A DNA stretch of 64,000 bases, from the NCBI RefSeq assembly GCF_030816295.1, contig NZ_JAUSXV010000001.1, positions 3,844,001 to 3,908,000 on the forward strand. The letters are read 5' to 3'. This document shows positions 1 to 8,220 of the stretch, in pieces; position 1 is the first letter of the stretch, and each line of letters opens with the position of its first letter. The stretch comes from Microbacterium natoriense (GTDB taxonomy: Bacteria; Actinomycetota; Actinomycetes; Actinomycetales; Microbacteriaceae). The notes under the pieces were generated by a model. It made no database searches, was not told the DNA's origin, and saw nothing but the letters and a program-made list of their open reading frames with translations. Made by a program: the position numbers and the translations under genes.

Positions 1-696
1 GTGCGACCCGAGATCGGGGCGGCGGATGCCGAGCACGCCTCGTTCCGGAGGGCGCTCGGCGCAGACGTCGTCGACAGGCTCGATCTGCTCGACGAGAGGC
101 TCGACCTCGACCGGCTCGAGCGGTATCGCGGAGTCGTGGTGGGCGGCTCGCCGTTCAACGTGAGCGACCCGTCGAAATCGTCCGCGCAGCTGCGCGTCGA
201 GGCCGATCTCGAGCGCATCGCCGGCGCGGCGATCGATGCGAGGATCGCCGCGTTCTTCACGTGCTTCAGCATCGGAGTCCTGACGCGGATGCTGGGTGGA
301 GAGGTCGCGAACGACACTCCCGAGTCGGCGAGCGCGACAGTCATCGAGACCACGGCCGAGGGCGACGCCGATCCGGTGTTCGGCCCGAGTGCCCCGGCGC
401 TCACCGTGTTCACCGCCCATAAGGAGAGCGCGGTCGCGGTACCTGACGGCGCCGTGCTGCTCGCCACGAACGAGGTCTGCCCGGTGCAGGCGTACCGCGT
501 CGGAACGCATCTGTACGCCGCGCAGTTCCATCCCGAGCCCACCCCGCGCGATTTCGCCGACCGGATGACCTTCTACCGCACGACCGGATACTTCGACCCT
601 GAGGAGTTCGACCTCGTGCAGGGCCAGGTGCTCTCGGCATCCGTCACCGAGGGTGCCGCCCTCCTGCGCCGGTTCGCCGAGCAGTTCGCCGCCTGA
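1..696 (+). CDS. Class I glutamine amidotransferase-like protein, 5'-truncated
   Basis: The reading frame is open from the window edge and ends at a TGA at 694-696, so the N-terminus is probably missing. Visible class I amidotransferase landmarks are the nucleophile-elbow region TCFSIG (about residues 88-93), where the family normally has GxCxG, and YAAQFHPEPT near residue 170, which carries the His and Glu of the catalytic triad. Such proteins release ammonia from glutamine, either as stand-alone GMP-synthase-like enzymes or as the glutaminase half of a larger enzyme. The nucleophile motif is degenerate on the glycines, although Cys, His and Glu all remain. The substrate of a partner enzyme cannot be told from this fragment. 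Downstream lie two direct copies of a dispersed repeat and then the convergent HNH gene. Confidence 0.75.
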   Translation: MRPEIGAADAEHASFRRALGADVVDRLDLLDERLDLDRLERYRGVVVGGSPFNVSDPSKSSAQLRVEADLERIAGAAIDARIAAFFTCFSIGVLTRMLGGEVANDTPESASATVIETTAEGDADPVFGPSAPALTVFTAHKESAVAVPDGAVLLATNEVCPVQAYRVGTHLYAAQFHPEPTPRDFADRMTFYRTTGYFDPEEFDLVQGQVLSASVTEGAALLRRFAEQFAA

Positions 697-721
697 CGCG
701 ACCGGTATCGCTCACGGCTGC

Positions 722-799
722 CGGTCGTTGAGCGAGCGCAGCGAAACGCACCGCCAAACCTTCACACCGGTCGTTGAGCGAGCGCAGCGAGACGAAACG
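722..799 (+). repeat. Two direct copies of the GTCGTTGAGCGAG dispersed repeat
   Basis: Copy one (722-748) and copy two (768-799) both begin CGGTCGTTGAGCGAGCGCAG and end GAAACG; copy two has the fuller GAGACGAAACG end. They lie in the 139-bp gap between two convergent genes. Further copies occur at 2566-2648, 32398-32475 and 35489-35525. Nothing else recognisable is in this gap. Confidence 0.85.
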
Positions 800-835
800 C
801 GTCCTTCGTCTGTTCGTCGTCAGTCAGTCATGCGG

Positions 836-2344
836 TCAGGTACGCAGCACTGTGCGCCGGGCCGGCTTCGCTGGGGTGGAGTGTCGTGGGGTGCGCCATC
901 GCTGAGCAGGGTCCCACCAGGCGGGACCGCGGATCTGGGGGATGCCGTCGTTCATGCGGATCTCCCACCCGGAATGATCGAGGGACCTGTGGTGCCACCA
1001 GCACAACGGGACCCCGTTGTCGGTGTGCGTGGGGCCGCCGCGGGCGTGTTCGGTGACGTGGTGGATTTCGCACCATGAGGCGGGGACGTGGCATCCGGGG
1101 ATGAGACATTCCCGGTCCCGAGCGACGATCGCCCGCCGCTGATGCGCGTTGAAGATCCGATCCGTCGTGGTGATGCCGACGATCCGGCCCTCGTCGAACA
1201 GCACCCGCTGGACCGCCCCGGTGCACGCGGTGTGCGCGGCCACCGACAGCGGCACCGGCGCCCCGTTCCCCGGAAGCGTCGCCCACCCCGTACCCGCGGC
1301 AAGATCCTTCGCGTCCACATGCACCACCAGCGTCGGCGCCGCGCCACCCAGCGACGGCATCTCCTCATGCCGCGCCGCGATCCCCAACGCCGCCGCAAGA
1401 GCGTCATGACGCTTCTGGCCGGGCGTGCGCGGATCGATCACATTCCGCGGATCCACATTGAACTCGTCGACCTCGTCGTCTCCCGCGGTCTCGGTGAACG
1501 CGACGCCGGGGGCGGGAGCGCCGCCGACTTTCGGGTTGTTGAACGCGTCGAAGATCTGCTGCAGCTGCGCCGCCACCTCCGGGGTGATGTTCCCGACGAG
1601 GCGATGCGCGCCCTTCTGCAACCGCCCGAGGTTCAGAAACCGCCCCTGCTGCGCGTCGCGGTCCGTGGGCTCCGCCCCATCCGGATCCAGAATCATCGCC
1701 AGCGTCGACGCGAGGTGCCGCAGATCATCCGCGGTGGCCGGAGGACCAGGCTGCTTCCCACCCGCAGCGGTGTCCGCATCCGCCTCCACGGAGGGATCCG
1801 TGTCACCCGCGGCATCCTCTTCGAGTTCTTGTGCGGCCCCGTCGGTCGCCTCGGTGTCGCGGAGTCCGCGGGCGTGCCCAGCGAGGACCTCATCCACCCA
1901 AAGGCGTTCGTCGGTCCCGATGCGGGCGCGGGCGTACTCGATCGGCGCGGTCGCGGCCAGCAACCCAGGGATGCCGACCGCCCCGTCCAGCAGCGCGTCC
2001 CGCAGCGCCGGCCATCGAGCGGGCAACCGCTCCCCCGACACCAGGTTCACGTCCCGCGCCACCAGGCCCGCCGCGCGCGTGAACTTCGACGCCGACGGTG
2101 CATCGGTCAGCAGCGCTCGCTGCAGCAGCTCGTTCATGCCCCGGCATCCGAACCGATGACCGAACTCCACCTCCGCCGACGCCACCGCCTCCACCACGAC
2201 CGCATCGACCAGCCGCGACACCTCACCGGCACCCCGCAACGCCTCGGCCCGCTCCGCATCCGACAGGCCCGCGAGGGCATCGTCGGACAGCACCGCACGC
2301 AGGTCGGTCGCGACCCGGGCGAGAGCGGAAACCGTGCTGTTCAT
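836..2344 (-). CDS. DUF222 domain-containing HNH endonuclease-family protein
   Basis: This 502-residue protein has the layout of the actinobacterial DUF222/HNH family (the 13E12 repeat family of mycobacteria). A helical DUF222 region spans most of the first 300 residues, with an acidic low-complexity insert at about 165-200, and a C-terminal HNH nuclease domain starts near residue 409. In that domain CLIPGCHVPASWCEIHHV and NGVPLCWWHHRSLD supply the zinc/metal-binding Cys and the His-Asn-His residues. Members are multicopy in these genomes and their biological role is unsettled; a DNA-cutting or recombination function is inferred from the fold only. The start codon overlaps a TTCATA-N7-TATGAA palindrome and follows a CATACT box by six bases, so the transcript may be leaderless. 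Intact length, no sign of decay. Confidence 0.9.
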   Translation of the reverse strand: MNSTVSALARVATDLRAVLSDDALAGLSDAERAEALRGAGEVSRLVDAVVVEAVASAEVEFGHRFGCRGMNELLQRALLTDAPSASKFTRAAGLVARDVNLVSGERLPARWPALRDALLDGAVGIPGLLAATAPIEYARARIGTDERLWVDEVLAGHARGLRDTEATDGAAQELEEDAAGDTDPSVEADADTAAGGKQPGPPATADDLRHLASTLAMILDPDGAEPTDRDAQQGRFLNLGRLQKGAHRLVGNITPEVAAQLQQIFDAFNNPKVGGAPAPGVAFTETAGDDEVDEFNVDPRNVIDPRTPGQKRHDALAAALGIAARHEEMPSLGGAAPTLVVHVDAKDLAAGTGWATLPGNGAPVPLSVAAHTACTGAVQRVLFDEGRIVGITTTDRIFNAHQRRAIVARDRECLIPGCHVPASWCEIHHVTEHARGGPTHTDNGVPLCWWHHRSLDHSGWEIRMNDGIPQIRGPAWWDPAQRWRTPRHSTPAKPARRTVLRT

Positions 2345-2359
2345 ACCTTCAGTATGAAC
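2341..2359. promoter_or_regulatory. Palindrome across the HNH gene start
   Basis: TTCATA, seven bases, TATGAA: perfect 6-bp arms covering the start codon (2342-2344) and the predicted -10 box of the DUF222/HNH gene. The position would suit a repressor or autoregulatory site, but only the symmetry is seen. Confidence 0.4.
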
Positions 2360-2565
2360 AGGGCCACCGACATTCCGACCCCTGAATGAGCCTGATCAGA
2401 GAACTTTTCCCACCCTTTCACCGACGCCCCTGCCGAGCGACATCAACACCGCACTCCGGTCGCTGTTCATGCCGCCGAAACCGACCGCAAACTGCACCAA
2501 ACGCGACCGGAACGGGCACCTGGGGGGACCCCGGATCGGTCACCAACCTGCCGTGAATCTCACGA

Positions 2566-2648
2566 CGTTTCGTCTCGTCGCTGCGCTCCTCGCTCAACGA
2601 CCGGTGACAGAGGCACGCCTCGTCTCGCTCCGCTCGCTCAACGACCGG
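2566..2648 (-). repeat. Two direct copies of the dispersed repeat, minus orientation
   Basis: Copy at 2566-2603 reads CGTTTCGTCTCGTCGCTGCG then CTCCTCGCTCAACGACC; a second shorter copy lies at 2619-2648. Both are the reverse complement of the 722-799 elements. They occupy the 329-bp gap between the HNH gene (start 2344) and the next minus-strand gene (stop 2674). Apart from these repeats and the start palindrome I see no gene in that gap. Confidence 0.85.
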
Positions 2649-2673
2649 AAACACGCGCGGCGCCGGCGCCGAA

Positions 2674-3129
2674 TCAGCCGAGCAGTTCCACCCGCTCCCG
2701 CAGATACCCGCCCAGGGGCACGAACCCGCCCGCCGCGCTCCAGCGCACCGAGGGCACTCCGTCGATCAGGGAGAGCGGCCCTGAAGAGCCGCCGGCATCC
2801 ACTGCCTCCACGTCGATCACGCTCCAGCCGACGTGTGCGATCTCCCCTTCGCGGAAGCCGCCGCGCAGGGCCAGCGCCCGACGCTCTGCCCGGTCGCGCG
2901 CCGACTCGGCCGTGTACCCTCTCCGCCCGGGCTCCGCGGCGCGCAGCACCTCGGCCGTGGCGAGCGCGTGAGTGTCGGTGAGCAGCAGCACGCCGAGGTG
3001 CCAGGCCTCGCCGACGCGCACGATGCGATGCCCACGCCACCGCGAGCTCCGCTCTTCGCCGAGCCCCTCTTTCGGAACTCCGGCGAGAGCCGATCGGGCA
3101 TCGTCGAGAAGTCGTGCGGCAGTGTCCAC
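2674..3129 (-). CDS. Conserved hypothetical protein, 151 residues
   Basis: I do not recognise a named family. The protein starts at GTG 3129, six bases after a TAACCT box (minus strand), which fits a leaderless transcript. It has an N-terminal helical segment, a central stretch with a VRVGEAWHLGVLLLTDTHAL core that looks like mixed beta structure, and a C-terminal RWSAAGGFVPLGGYLRERVE segment. No signal peptide or membrane segment is visible. Codon use matches the neighbours. It is divergent from purU, with 75 bases between the two starts. Function unknown. Confidence 0.6.
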   Translation of the reverse strand: MDTAARLLDDARSALAGVPKEGLGEERSSRWRGHRIVRVGEAWHLGVLLLTDTHALATAEVLRAAEPGRRGYTAESARDRAERRALALRGGFREGEIAHVGWSVIDVEAVDAGGSSGPLSLIDGVPSVRWSAAGGFVPLGGYLRERVELLG

Positions 3130-3204
3130 GACTCCAGGTTAGGAGCCGATTCGCCCGGCACCGGCATCCACGGCAGAATCGATGCACACCCTCGAGGAGC
3201 CCTC

Positions 3205-4056
3205 ATGTCTCAGCCTGATACCGCCCGTCTGCTCATCGCCTGCGACGACCAGCCAGGCATCGTCGCCGCCGTGGCCGGCGTGCTCTCTGAGCACGGGGCG
3301 AACATCATCTCCCTCGACCAGCACTCCACCGACTCCGAAGGCGGCCGGTTCTTCCAGCGCACGGTCATCCATCTGCCCGGCCTGTCGGCCGCCCGCCCCG
3401 CACTCGAGGCCGATCTCGAGAAGGTCGCCGAGCGCTTCGGCATGGAGTGGTCGCTGCACGACACGGCCCGCCGCAAGCGGGTCGCGATCTTCGTGTCGAA
3501 GTACGACCACTGCCTGATGGAGCTGCTGTGGCGCACGCAGCGCGGCCAGCTCGACATCGACATCACGATGGTCGTGTCGAACCATCCGGATCTCGCCGAG
3601 GCCGTCCGTTCCTTCGGAGTCCCGTTCGTGCACATCCCCTCCGGCGACAAGCAGGCCATGGAGCAGCGGCAGCTCGAGCTCCTTCGAGGCAATGTCGATC
3701 TCGTGGTCCTCGCGAGGTACATGCAGATCCTCACCGACGACTTCATCGTCGGCCTCGGCGCACCCGTGATCAACATCCACCATTCTTTCCTGCCGGCGTT
3801 CATCGGGGCGAATCCCTATGCGCGCGCGAAGGAGCGCGGCGTCAAGCTGATCGGCGCGACCGCGCACTACGCGACGGCCGACCTCGACGAGGGACCGATC
3901 ATCGAGCAGGACGTGACGCGCGTCACGCATTCCGAGTCCGCCGCCGAGCTGCAGCGTCGTGGGGCTGACGTCGAGCGCCTGGTGCTCGCCCGCGCCGTGC
4001 AGTGGCACGCCGAGGACCGCGTGATCGTGCATGGGAAGTCCACCGTCATCCTGTAG
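3205..4056 (+). CDS. purU: Formyltetrahydrofolate deformylase
   Basis: PurU hydrolyses 10-formyltetrahydrofolate to formate and tetrahydrofolate in the cytosol, balancing the one-carbon pool and feeding formate to purine synthesis. The 283-residue product has the two-domain family layout: an N-terminal ACT domain (LIACDDQPGIVAAVAGVL, about residues 8-25) and a C-terminal formyltransferase-fold domain. The catalytic Asn-His pair is in INIHHSFLPAF near residue 190, and the catalytic Asp lies in YATADLDEGPIIEQDV. Length matches the usual 280-290 residues. An ATG at 3205 is preferred to the longer upstream reading because it follows a GAGGAG site by six bases and the ACT domain begins there. Confidence 0.95.
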   Translation: MSQPDTARLLIACDDQPGIVAAVAGVLSEHGANIISLDQHSTDSEGGRFFQRTVIHLPGLSAARPALEADLEKVAERFGMEWSLHDTARRKRVAIFVSKYDHCLMELLWRTQRGQLDIDITMVVSNHPDLAEAVRSFGVPFVHIPSGDKQAMEQRQLELLRGNVDLVVLARYMQILTDDFIVGLGAPVINIHHSFLPAFIGANPYARAKERGVKLIGATAHYATADLDEGPIIEQDVTRVTHSESAAELQRRGADVERLVLARAVQWHAEDRVIVHGKSTVIL

Positions 4057-4078
4057 CCCACCCGGATGCCGGCGCGGA

Positions 4079-5113
4079 TCACCGCCCGTCCGGAACCCCG
4101 GCCACCAGCTCTTCGAAGGCCTCTCGCGCTGATGCGTACCGTGCGAGGGGTGCGGCCTGCCCCATCCACAGCGACTGCAGCTCGCCGAGATTCTGCTCGC
4201 CGGCCGCAGCACGGAAGCGGCCGGTGAGCCAGTTCTGCATCGGGAAGGGCGCGATCGTGCCGCTCGCCTCGATCGCTCGCACGGCGCGGTTGCGGGCTCC
4301 TCTCGCGAGGCGTCCGCTCATGGCCGTCGTCAGCACCGTCTCATCAGCTGCGGTCGAGCCGATCGCGGCTCGGTGCCCTTCCGAAGCGGCCGATTCCGCC
4401 GTCGCGAGGAACGCCGTGCCCACCTGCACTCCGGCGGCCCCCAGAGCGAACGCTGCGGCCACACCGCGCCGATCCGAGATGCCGCCCGCCGCGATCACCG
4501 GAACGTCCACGGCGTCCACGGCCTGGGGCAGCAGGGCGAACAGACCGACCAGCGAGTCCTCGGCCGGCTTCAGGAACGACACACGATGGCCTCCCGCCTC
4601 GGCGCCGGTCGCGACGATCGCGTCGACGCCGGCATTCGACAGCGCGACGGCCTCGGCGACCGTGGTCGCGGTACCCACGACGCGGATGCCGCGGCCGTGC
4701 GCCTCCTCCACCAGCGACTCCGAGGGCACGCCGAACACGACGCTGAGCACTGCCGGTGCCGCCTCGAGAATCGCTTCGGTCTGCTCATCGAGAGACGGCA
4801 GGTACTGCTCCGGTCGCTGGGGGACGTCCACTCCGACCGCGGAGTAGAACGGCTCGAGCGCCTGGGCGAAGACGGCGTGCTGCGGGTTCGGCGCGACCTC
4901 GTCGCCCCTGGGCAGCCAGACGTTCACCGCGAACGGCTTCGAGGTCGCGGCCCGGATCGCGGCGATGGTCGAGCGGATGCGGTCACCGTCGTAGCCGTAC
5001 AGGCCGTACGACCCGAGGCCTCCTGCTTCGCTCACCGCCGCAGTCAGGGCGACGGACGACATCCCGCCGAAGGGGCCGAGGACGATCGGATGCTCGAGGT
5101 CGAAGAAGCTCAT
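4079..5113 (-). CDS. Nitronate monooxygenase (NMO family FMN enzyme)
   Basis: The 344-residue protein belongs to the 2-nitropropane dioxygenase/nitronate monooxygenase family, FMN-dependent TIM-barrel enzymes that oxidise alkyl nitronates such as propionate 3-nitronate. Seen in the sequence: an N-terminal LGPFGGMSSVALTAAVSEAG strand-loop, the FMN phosphate-binding stretch IVATGAEAGGHR with the conserved His, then VIAAGGISDRRGVAAAFALG and VQVGTAFLATAES. The start at 5113 is chosen because the conserved N-terminus (MSFFDLEHPIVLG) begins there and a TAACGT box sits seven bases upstream, suggesting leaderless transcription. It converges with purU, 22 bases between the stops. Related enoyl-ACP reductase (FabK) or other NMO-fold functions cannot be wholly excluded. 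Confidence 0.85.
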   Translation of the reverse strand: MSFFDLEHPIVLGPFGGMSSVALTAAVSEAGGLGSYGLYGYDGDRIRSTIAAIRAATSKPFAVNVWLPRGDEVAPNPQHAVFAQALEPFYSAVGVDVPQRPEQYLPSLDEQTEAILEAAPAVLSVVFGVPSESLVEEAHGRGIRVVGTATTVAEAVALSNAGVDAIVATGAEAGGHRVSFLKPAEDSLVGLFALLPQAVDAVDVPVIAAGGISDRRGVAAAFALGAAGVQVGTAFLATAESAASEGHRAAIGSTAADETVLTTAMSGRLARGARNRAVRAIEASGTIAPFPMQNWLTGRFRAAAGEQNLGELQSLWMGQAAPLARYASAREAFEELVAGVPDGR

Positions 5114-5195
5114 GAATCCGACGTTACGCCTGCAGCGCACGGGAAGGATCGACGATGACGGGGGTGATAGCGTCGCTTCCGAAAGGGGTGCGCGC

Positions 5196-5468
5196 ATGAG
5201 CGAGTGGTTCGGCGAGATGCTGGGCTTCGTCGCGGCCGCGCTCGGACTCGTCCAGATCCCCGATGCCGCAGCCCTCGGGCTCGCGATCGCCCTCGTCGCC
5301 GTCACCGTTCTCACGATCGCCGTGACGCTCACGCTGCTGCCGCTGCGGACCGCGGGCAGACCGCATCCGCATCGCGCCATCAGCGCCGGAACCCGACTCG
5401 ACCAGAGCGATCCGGATGCCGCGGGCCACCCGCGTCCTCGTGCGCCGGGAGTCGCCGTACCCGCGTAG
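5196..5468 (+). CDS. DUF6412-like small membrane protein
   Basis: A 90-residue protein resembling the actinobacterial DUF6412 family, found next to YidC/Oxa1-type genes. Residues 8-45 hold two hydrophobic segments (FVAAALGLVQ and LAIALVAVTVLTIAVTLTLL) that probably form membrane helices. The Arg/His/Pro-rich tail from residue 46 is likely cytosolic. The start at 5196 is supported by a GAAAGGGG site eight bases upstream; a longer reading from 5112 would overlap the divergent gene. The next gene, the insertase, begins 60 bases on in the same direction, so the two are probably co-transcribed. Molecular function unknown. Confidence 0.7.
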   Translation: MSEWFGEMLGFVAAALGLVQIPDAAALGLAIALVAVTVLTIAVTLTLLPLRTAGRPHPHRAISAGTRLDQSDPDAAGHPRPRAPGVAVPA

Positions 5469-5528
5469 TCCCTGATCGGGAGTGCGCGGTCTTCGCCGAC
5501 CCTCCCGACTCATGAAAAGGACAACGTT

Positions 5529-6278
5529 GTGGACATCTTCGCCTTCCCTCCCCTGAACTGGCTGCTCGACGCCGCCTACCGCGGCCTCGCCGGCCTCTCC
5601 GACCTCCTTGATCCCCTGAGCACAGCATCCGCCGCCCTGGCCGTCGTGCTGGTGACTCTGCTCGTTCGGGCCCTGCTGATCCCGGTGGGCATCTCGCAGG
5701 CGAAAGCCGAGCAGACAAGAGCCCGGCTCGCGCCCCAGCTGCGCGCGCTGCAGCAGAAGCACAAGAAGAACCCCGAGAAGCTGCAGGCCGCGATGCTCGA
5801 CCTGTATCGCCGCGAGAACACCTCGCCCTTCGCCGGGATGCTCCCGGTGCTCGCGCAGGCGCCGGTCGTCGGCATCCTGTACACGCTGTTCATCCGCCCT
5901 GAGATCGCCGGGCATCCGAACGAGCTGCTCACGCACGACCTGTTCGGCGCACCGCTCGGCACGAGCCTCGTCCACATGCTGACGGCCGGGCCGTTCTCGG
6001 GAGCCACACTGCTCGTCACTGGCGCGCTCATCGTGATCATGATCGTGGTCGCCGACATCACGAGGCGGGTGTTCCGACCCGCTCCCGTAGACGACTCCCC
6101 GATGTCGTCGCCGGGGATGCTGCGCGTGATGAGCGCTCTGCACTACCTGACGGCGGTGTTCGCGGTCTTCGTCCCGCTCGCCGCAGCGCTCTACCTCACG
6201 GTCACGGTTGCGTGGACTCTCGTGCAGCGCGTCGTGCTCCGCCGGCGCTACCCGATGCCCGTGCCGGTCGCGGCCTGA
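5529..6278 (+). CDS. yidC: YidC/Oxa1-family membrane protein insertase (second-copy type)
   Basis: Oxa1-superfamily proteins insert and fold inner-membrane proteins. The 249-residue product has the characteristic core: a first hydrophobic segment followed by the hydrophilic helical hairpin QTRARLAPQLRALQQKHKKN, a FAGMLPVLAQAPVVGILYTL helix, and further membrane helices near residues 160-180 and 205-235 ending in a basic tail. It starts with GTG after an AAAAGGACAACGTT region. It is short, and it sits with a DUF6412 gene rather than rpmH-rnpA, so it is more likely the accessory insertase than the essential chromosomal YidC. Specific client proteins are unknown. Confidence 0.85.
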   Translation: MDIFAFPPLNWLLDAAYRGLAGLSDLLDPLSTASAALAVVLVTLLVRALLIPVGISQAKAEQTRARLAPQLRALQQKHKKNPEKLQAAMLDLYRRENTSPFAGMLPVLAQAPVVGILYTLFIRPEIAGHPNELLTHDLFGAPLGTSLVHMLTAGPFSGATLLVTGALIVIMIVVADITRRVFRPAPVDDSPMSSPGMLRVMSALHYLTAVFAVFVPLAAALYLTVTVAWTLVQRVVLRRRYPMPVPVAA

Positions 6279-6306
6279 CGCGTGCTGCTGCCCGCACCGG
6301 ACCGGT

Positions 6307-7216
6307 TCAGTCGGGCAACGGGATCGGAGCGGTGAAGGGGCCGTCGGAGCGACGGTCCCTTCGCACGCCGAGAGTCGTGCCCACGCTCGCAGCGATCACC
6401 AGGGCGACCGCCAACATCCGCAGCACCGTCGCGTCCTGTCCCAGGATCATCCAGCCCGCCAGCGTCGCGAAGGCGGGTTCCAGGCTCAGCAGCACACCGA
6501 ACACCCGTTGCGGCAGCCGCCGGAGCGCGGCGAGTTCGAACGTGTACGGGATGACGGACGACAGCACGGCGGTGATGGAGGCGAGCAGCAGCAGGTCAGG
6601 CGCGCCGGCCACGGTGACGGATGCCGGTACTCCGACGGGAAGCAGAAGAACCGCGGCGACCAGCAGCCCGATGGACAGGCCGCCGTGCCCCGGGATGAGC
6701 GAACCCACGCGCGCGCTCATCCGGATGTACATGATCCAGAATCCGGCCGCGACGAAGATGAACAGCAGCCCGAGGGGATCGAGCGGCTCGGCGCCGATCA
6801 TGCCGTCCACACCCAGCAGAGCCATGCCGAGGAGAGCCACTCCCACCCAGATCGCATCCGCCACCCGCCGCGTCAGCACGGCGGCGAGCACGAGCGGCCC
6901 GAGGAACTCGATGGCCACCGCGGGCCCGAGCGGGATGCGGTCGATCGCGGCGTAGAAGAATCCGTTCATGGCGGCGAGCGAGACGCCGAACAGCACCGCC
7001 GCCAGCCACTGCTGACGGGTCCATCGCCGCGGTCGCGGTCGCACGATGACGAGCAGGAGGAGCGCCGCGATCGCCACGCGCAAAGACGTGACGCCCCAGG
7101 GCCCCCAGCACGGGGAACAGTTGCGCGGCGACCGCGGCGCCGAACGGCAGAGAGAGGCACGAGCCGACGACGAGGGCCACACCCACGAAGGGGCGGGACG
7201 ACGTCGGCGGCTGCAC
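6307..7216 (-). pseudogene. EamA/RhtA-type exporter with an apparent frameshift
   Basis: The protein is a ten-helix drug/metabolite transporter of the EamA (RhtA-like amino-acid exporter) family, but it is split over two frames. Frame one from GTG 7216 gives MQPPTSSRPFVGVALVVGSC and LPFGAAVAAQLFPVLGA. Family-like continuation (WGVTSLRVAIAALLLLVIV, then the rest to SDGPFTAPIPLPD) is read only in another frame. The switch falls at the GGG/CCCCC run around 7099-7106, where one base too many is present; removing it gives PVLGAWGVTSLRVAIAALLL. The remainder is intact, so this is either a very recent frameshift or a sequencing/assembly error in a homopolymer. A TAGGCT box six bases before GTG 7216 suggests a leaderless promoter. 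Confidence 0.85.
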
Positions 7217-7242
7217 CTCTCCAGCCTAGGGGCGCGCTGCGG

Positions 7243-8127
7243 TCAGAGCGGCTTGCCCCCTGTCACGGCGAGCACCGAACCCGAGACATAGGACGACTCG
7301 GCCGAGGCCAGATACACGTACGCGCCGGCGAGCTCGGCCGGCTGGCCCGCTCTGCCCAGCGGCGTGTCGGCCCCGAAGGACTTCAGCCGCTCGGCATCCC
7401 ACCCGGTCGCGGGGATCAGCGGCGTCCAGATCGGCCCGGGGGCCACGGCGTTCACCCGCACGCCCCGCGGGCCGGCCTCCTCGGCGAGCGCCTTCACGAA
7501 CGCCACCTGAGCCGCCTTGGTCATGGCGTAGTCGAGCAGACCGGGTGAGGGGTGGAAGGCCTGGATGGATGCGGTCACGATGATGCTCGCACCCGGCTCC
7601 AGATCGGGCAGCGCCGCTCGCGTCGTGAACAGCTGCGAGACGAGGTTGGTGTCGAAGACCCGGCGCATCCGCTCGGTGCGCAGGTTCTCGATGCCGTCGA
7701 TGTCATGCTGATAGCCGGCATTGAGAACCAGGACGTCGAGTCCTCCGAGCGCCTTCCGCGTCTCGAAGACGATGTCCGCGGCGAAGGACTCGTCGCGGAT
7801 GTCTCCCGCGAGGCTCACGCCATTGCGGCCGGCCTCTCGGATCAGGGCGACCGTCTCGTCGGCATCCGCCTGTTCCTCGGGCAGATGCACGATCGCGACG
7901 TCCGCGCCCTCACGGGCGAAGGCGATCGCCGCCGCCCGGCCGATGCCGGAGTCGCCTCCCGTGATGAGCGCTCGCCGGCCCTCGAGGCGCCCGTGGCCCA
8001 CGTAGCTCTTCTCACCGTGGTCCGGCCGAGGGATGGTCTCGTCCGTGTGACCCGGCTGGTCCTGGTGCTGCGGAGGGAATCCCTCCTCGCGGTGTGCGTG
8101 GCGGGGGTCGTTGGTGGCGTCGCTCAT
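7243..8127 (-). CDS. SDR-family oxidoreductase (general-stress type)
   Basis: A 294-residue classical short-chain dehydrogenase/reductase with an N-terminal polar extension (about residues 1-45) rich in His, Pro and Gln, typical of the YghA/YdaD-like stress-associated SDRs. NAD(P)-binding ITGGDSGIGRA is at about residues 55-65, LNAGYQ near 135, the catalytic Ser in TASIQAF, and the active-site YAMTK near 208. The substrate is unknown. The start is supported by a GAGGAGGAGATTCG site. Upstream at 8161-8199 is the GTCAACCCCCT-N-CAGGCT promoter element shared with other stress-type genes in this window, which supports stress-linked expression. Confidence 0.85.
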   Translation of the reverse strand: MSDATNDPRHAHREEGFPPQHQDQPGHTDETIPRPDHGEKSYVGHGRLEGRRALITGGDSGIGRAAAIAFAREGADVAIVHLPEEQADADETVALIREAGRNGVSLAGDIRDESFAADIVFETRKALGGLDVLVLNAGYQHDIDGIENLRTERMRRVFDTNLVSQLFTTRAALPDLEPGASIIVTASIQAFHPSPGLLDYAMTKAAQVAFVKALAEEAGPRGVRVNAVAPGPIWTPLIPATGWDAERLKSFGADTPLGRAGQPAELAGAYVYLASAESSYVSGSVLAVTGGKPL

Positions 8128-8160
8128 CGAATCTCCTCCTCAGTCGTCTGCGGAGTCTCC

Positions 8161-8199
8161 AGCCTGTGATCTGCGCCTCAGCCGTTCCAGGGGGTTGAC
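8161..8199 (-). promoter_or_regulatory. Shared GTCAA-N28-nAnnnT promoter element, SDR gene
   Basis: On the minus strand GTCAACCCCCT (8189-8199) is followed, 28 bases after GTCAA, by CAGGCT (8161-8166), placed to act as a -10. The implied start of transcription is about 27 bases before the SDR ATG. No good -35 hexamer lies at the normal spacing, suggesting an activator site or an alternative sigma factor. Confidence 0.6.
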
Positions 8200-8220
8200 A
8201 CGGCACAGCGCCCGCCACTG

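Noticed and set aside
836..2344. DUF222/HNH gene as a transposase or homing endonuclease with flanking mobile ends
   Set aside because: The flanking repeats are not terminal inverted repeats of this gene (they are also far away at 32 and 35 kb) and no target duplication is seen; the family is common as chromosomal genes.
722..2648. CRISPR-like reading of the paired repeats near the HNH gene
   Set aside because: Only two copies per site, spacers of 15-20 bases, same element found elsewhere singly and inverted, and no cas gene in the window.
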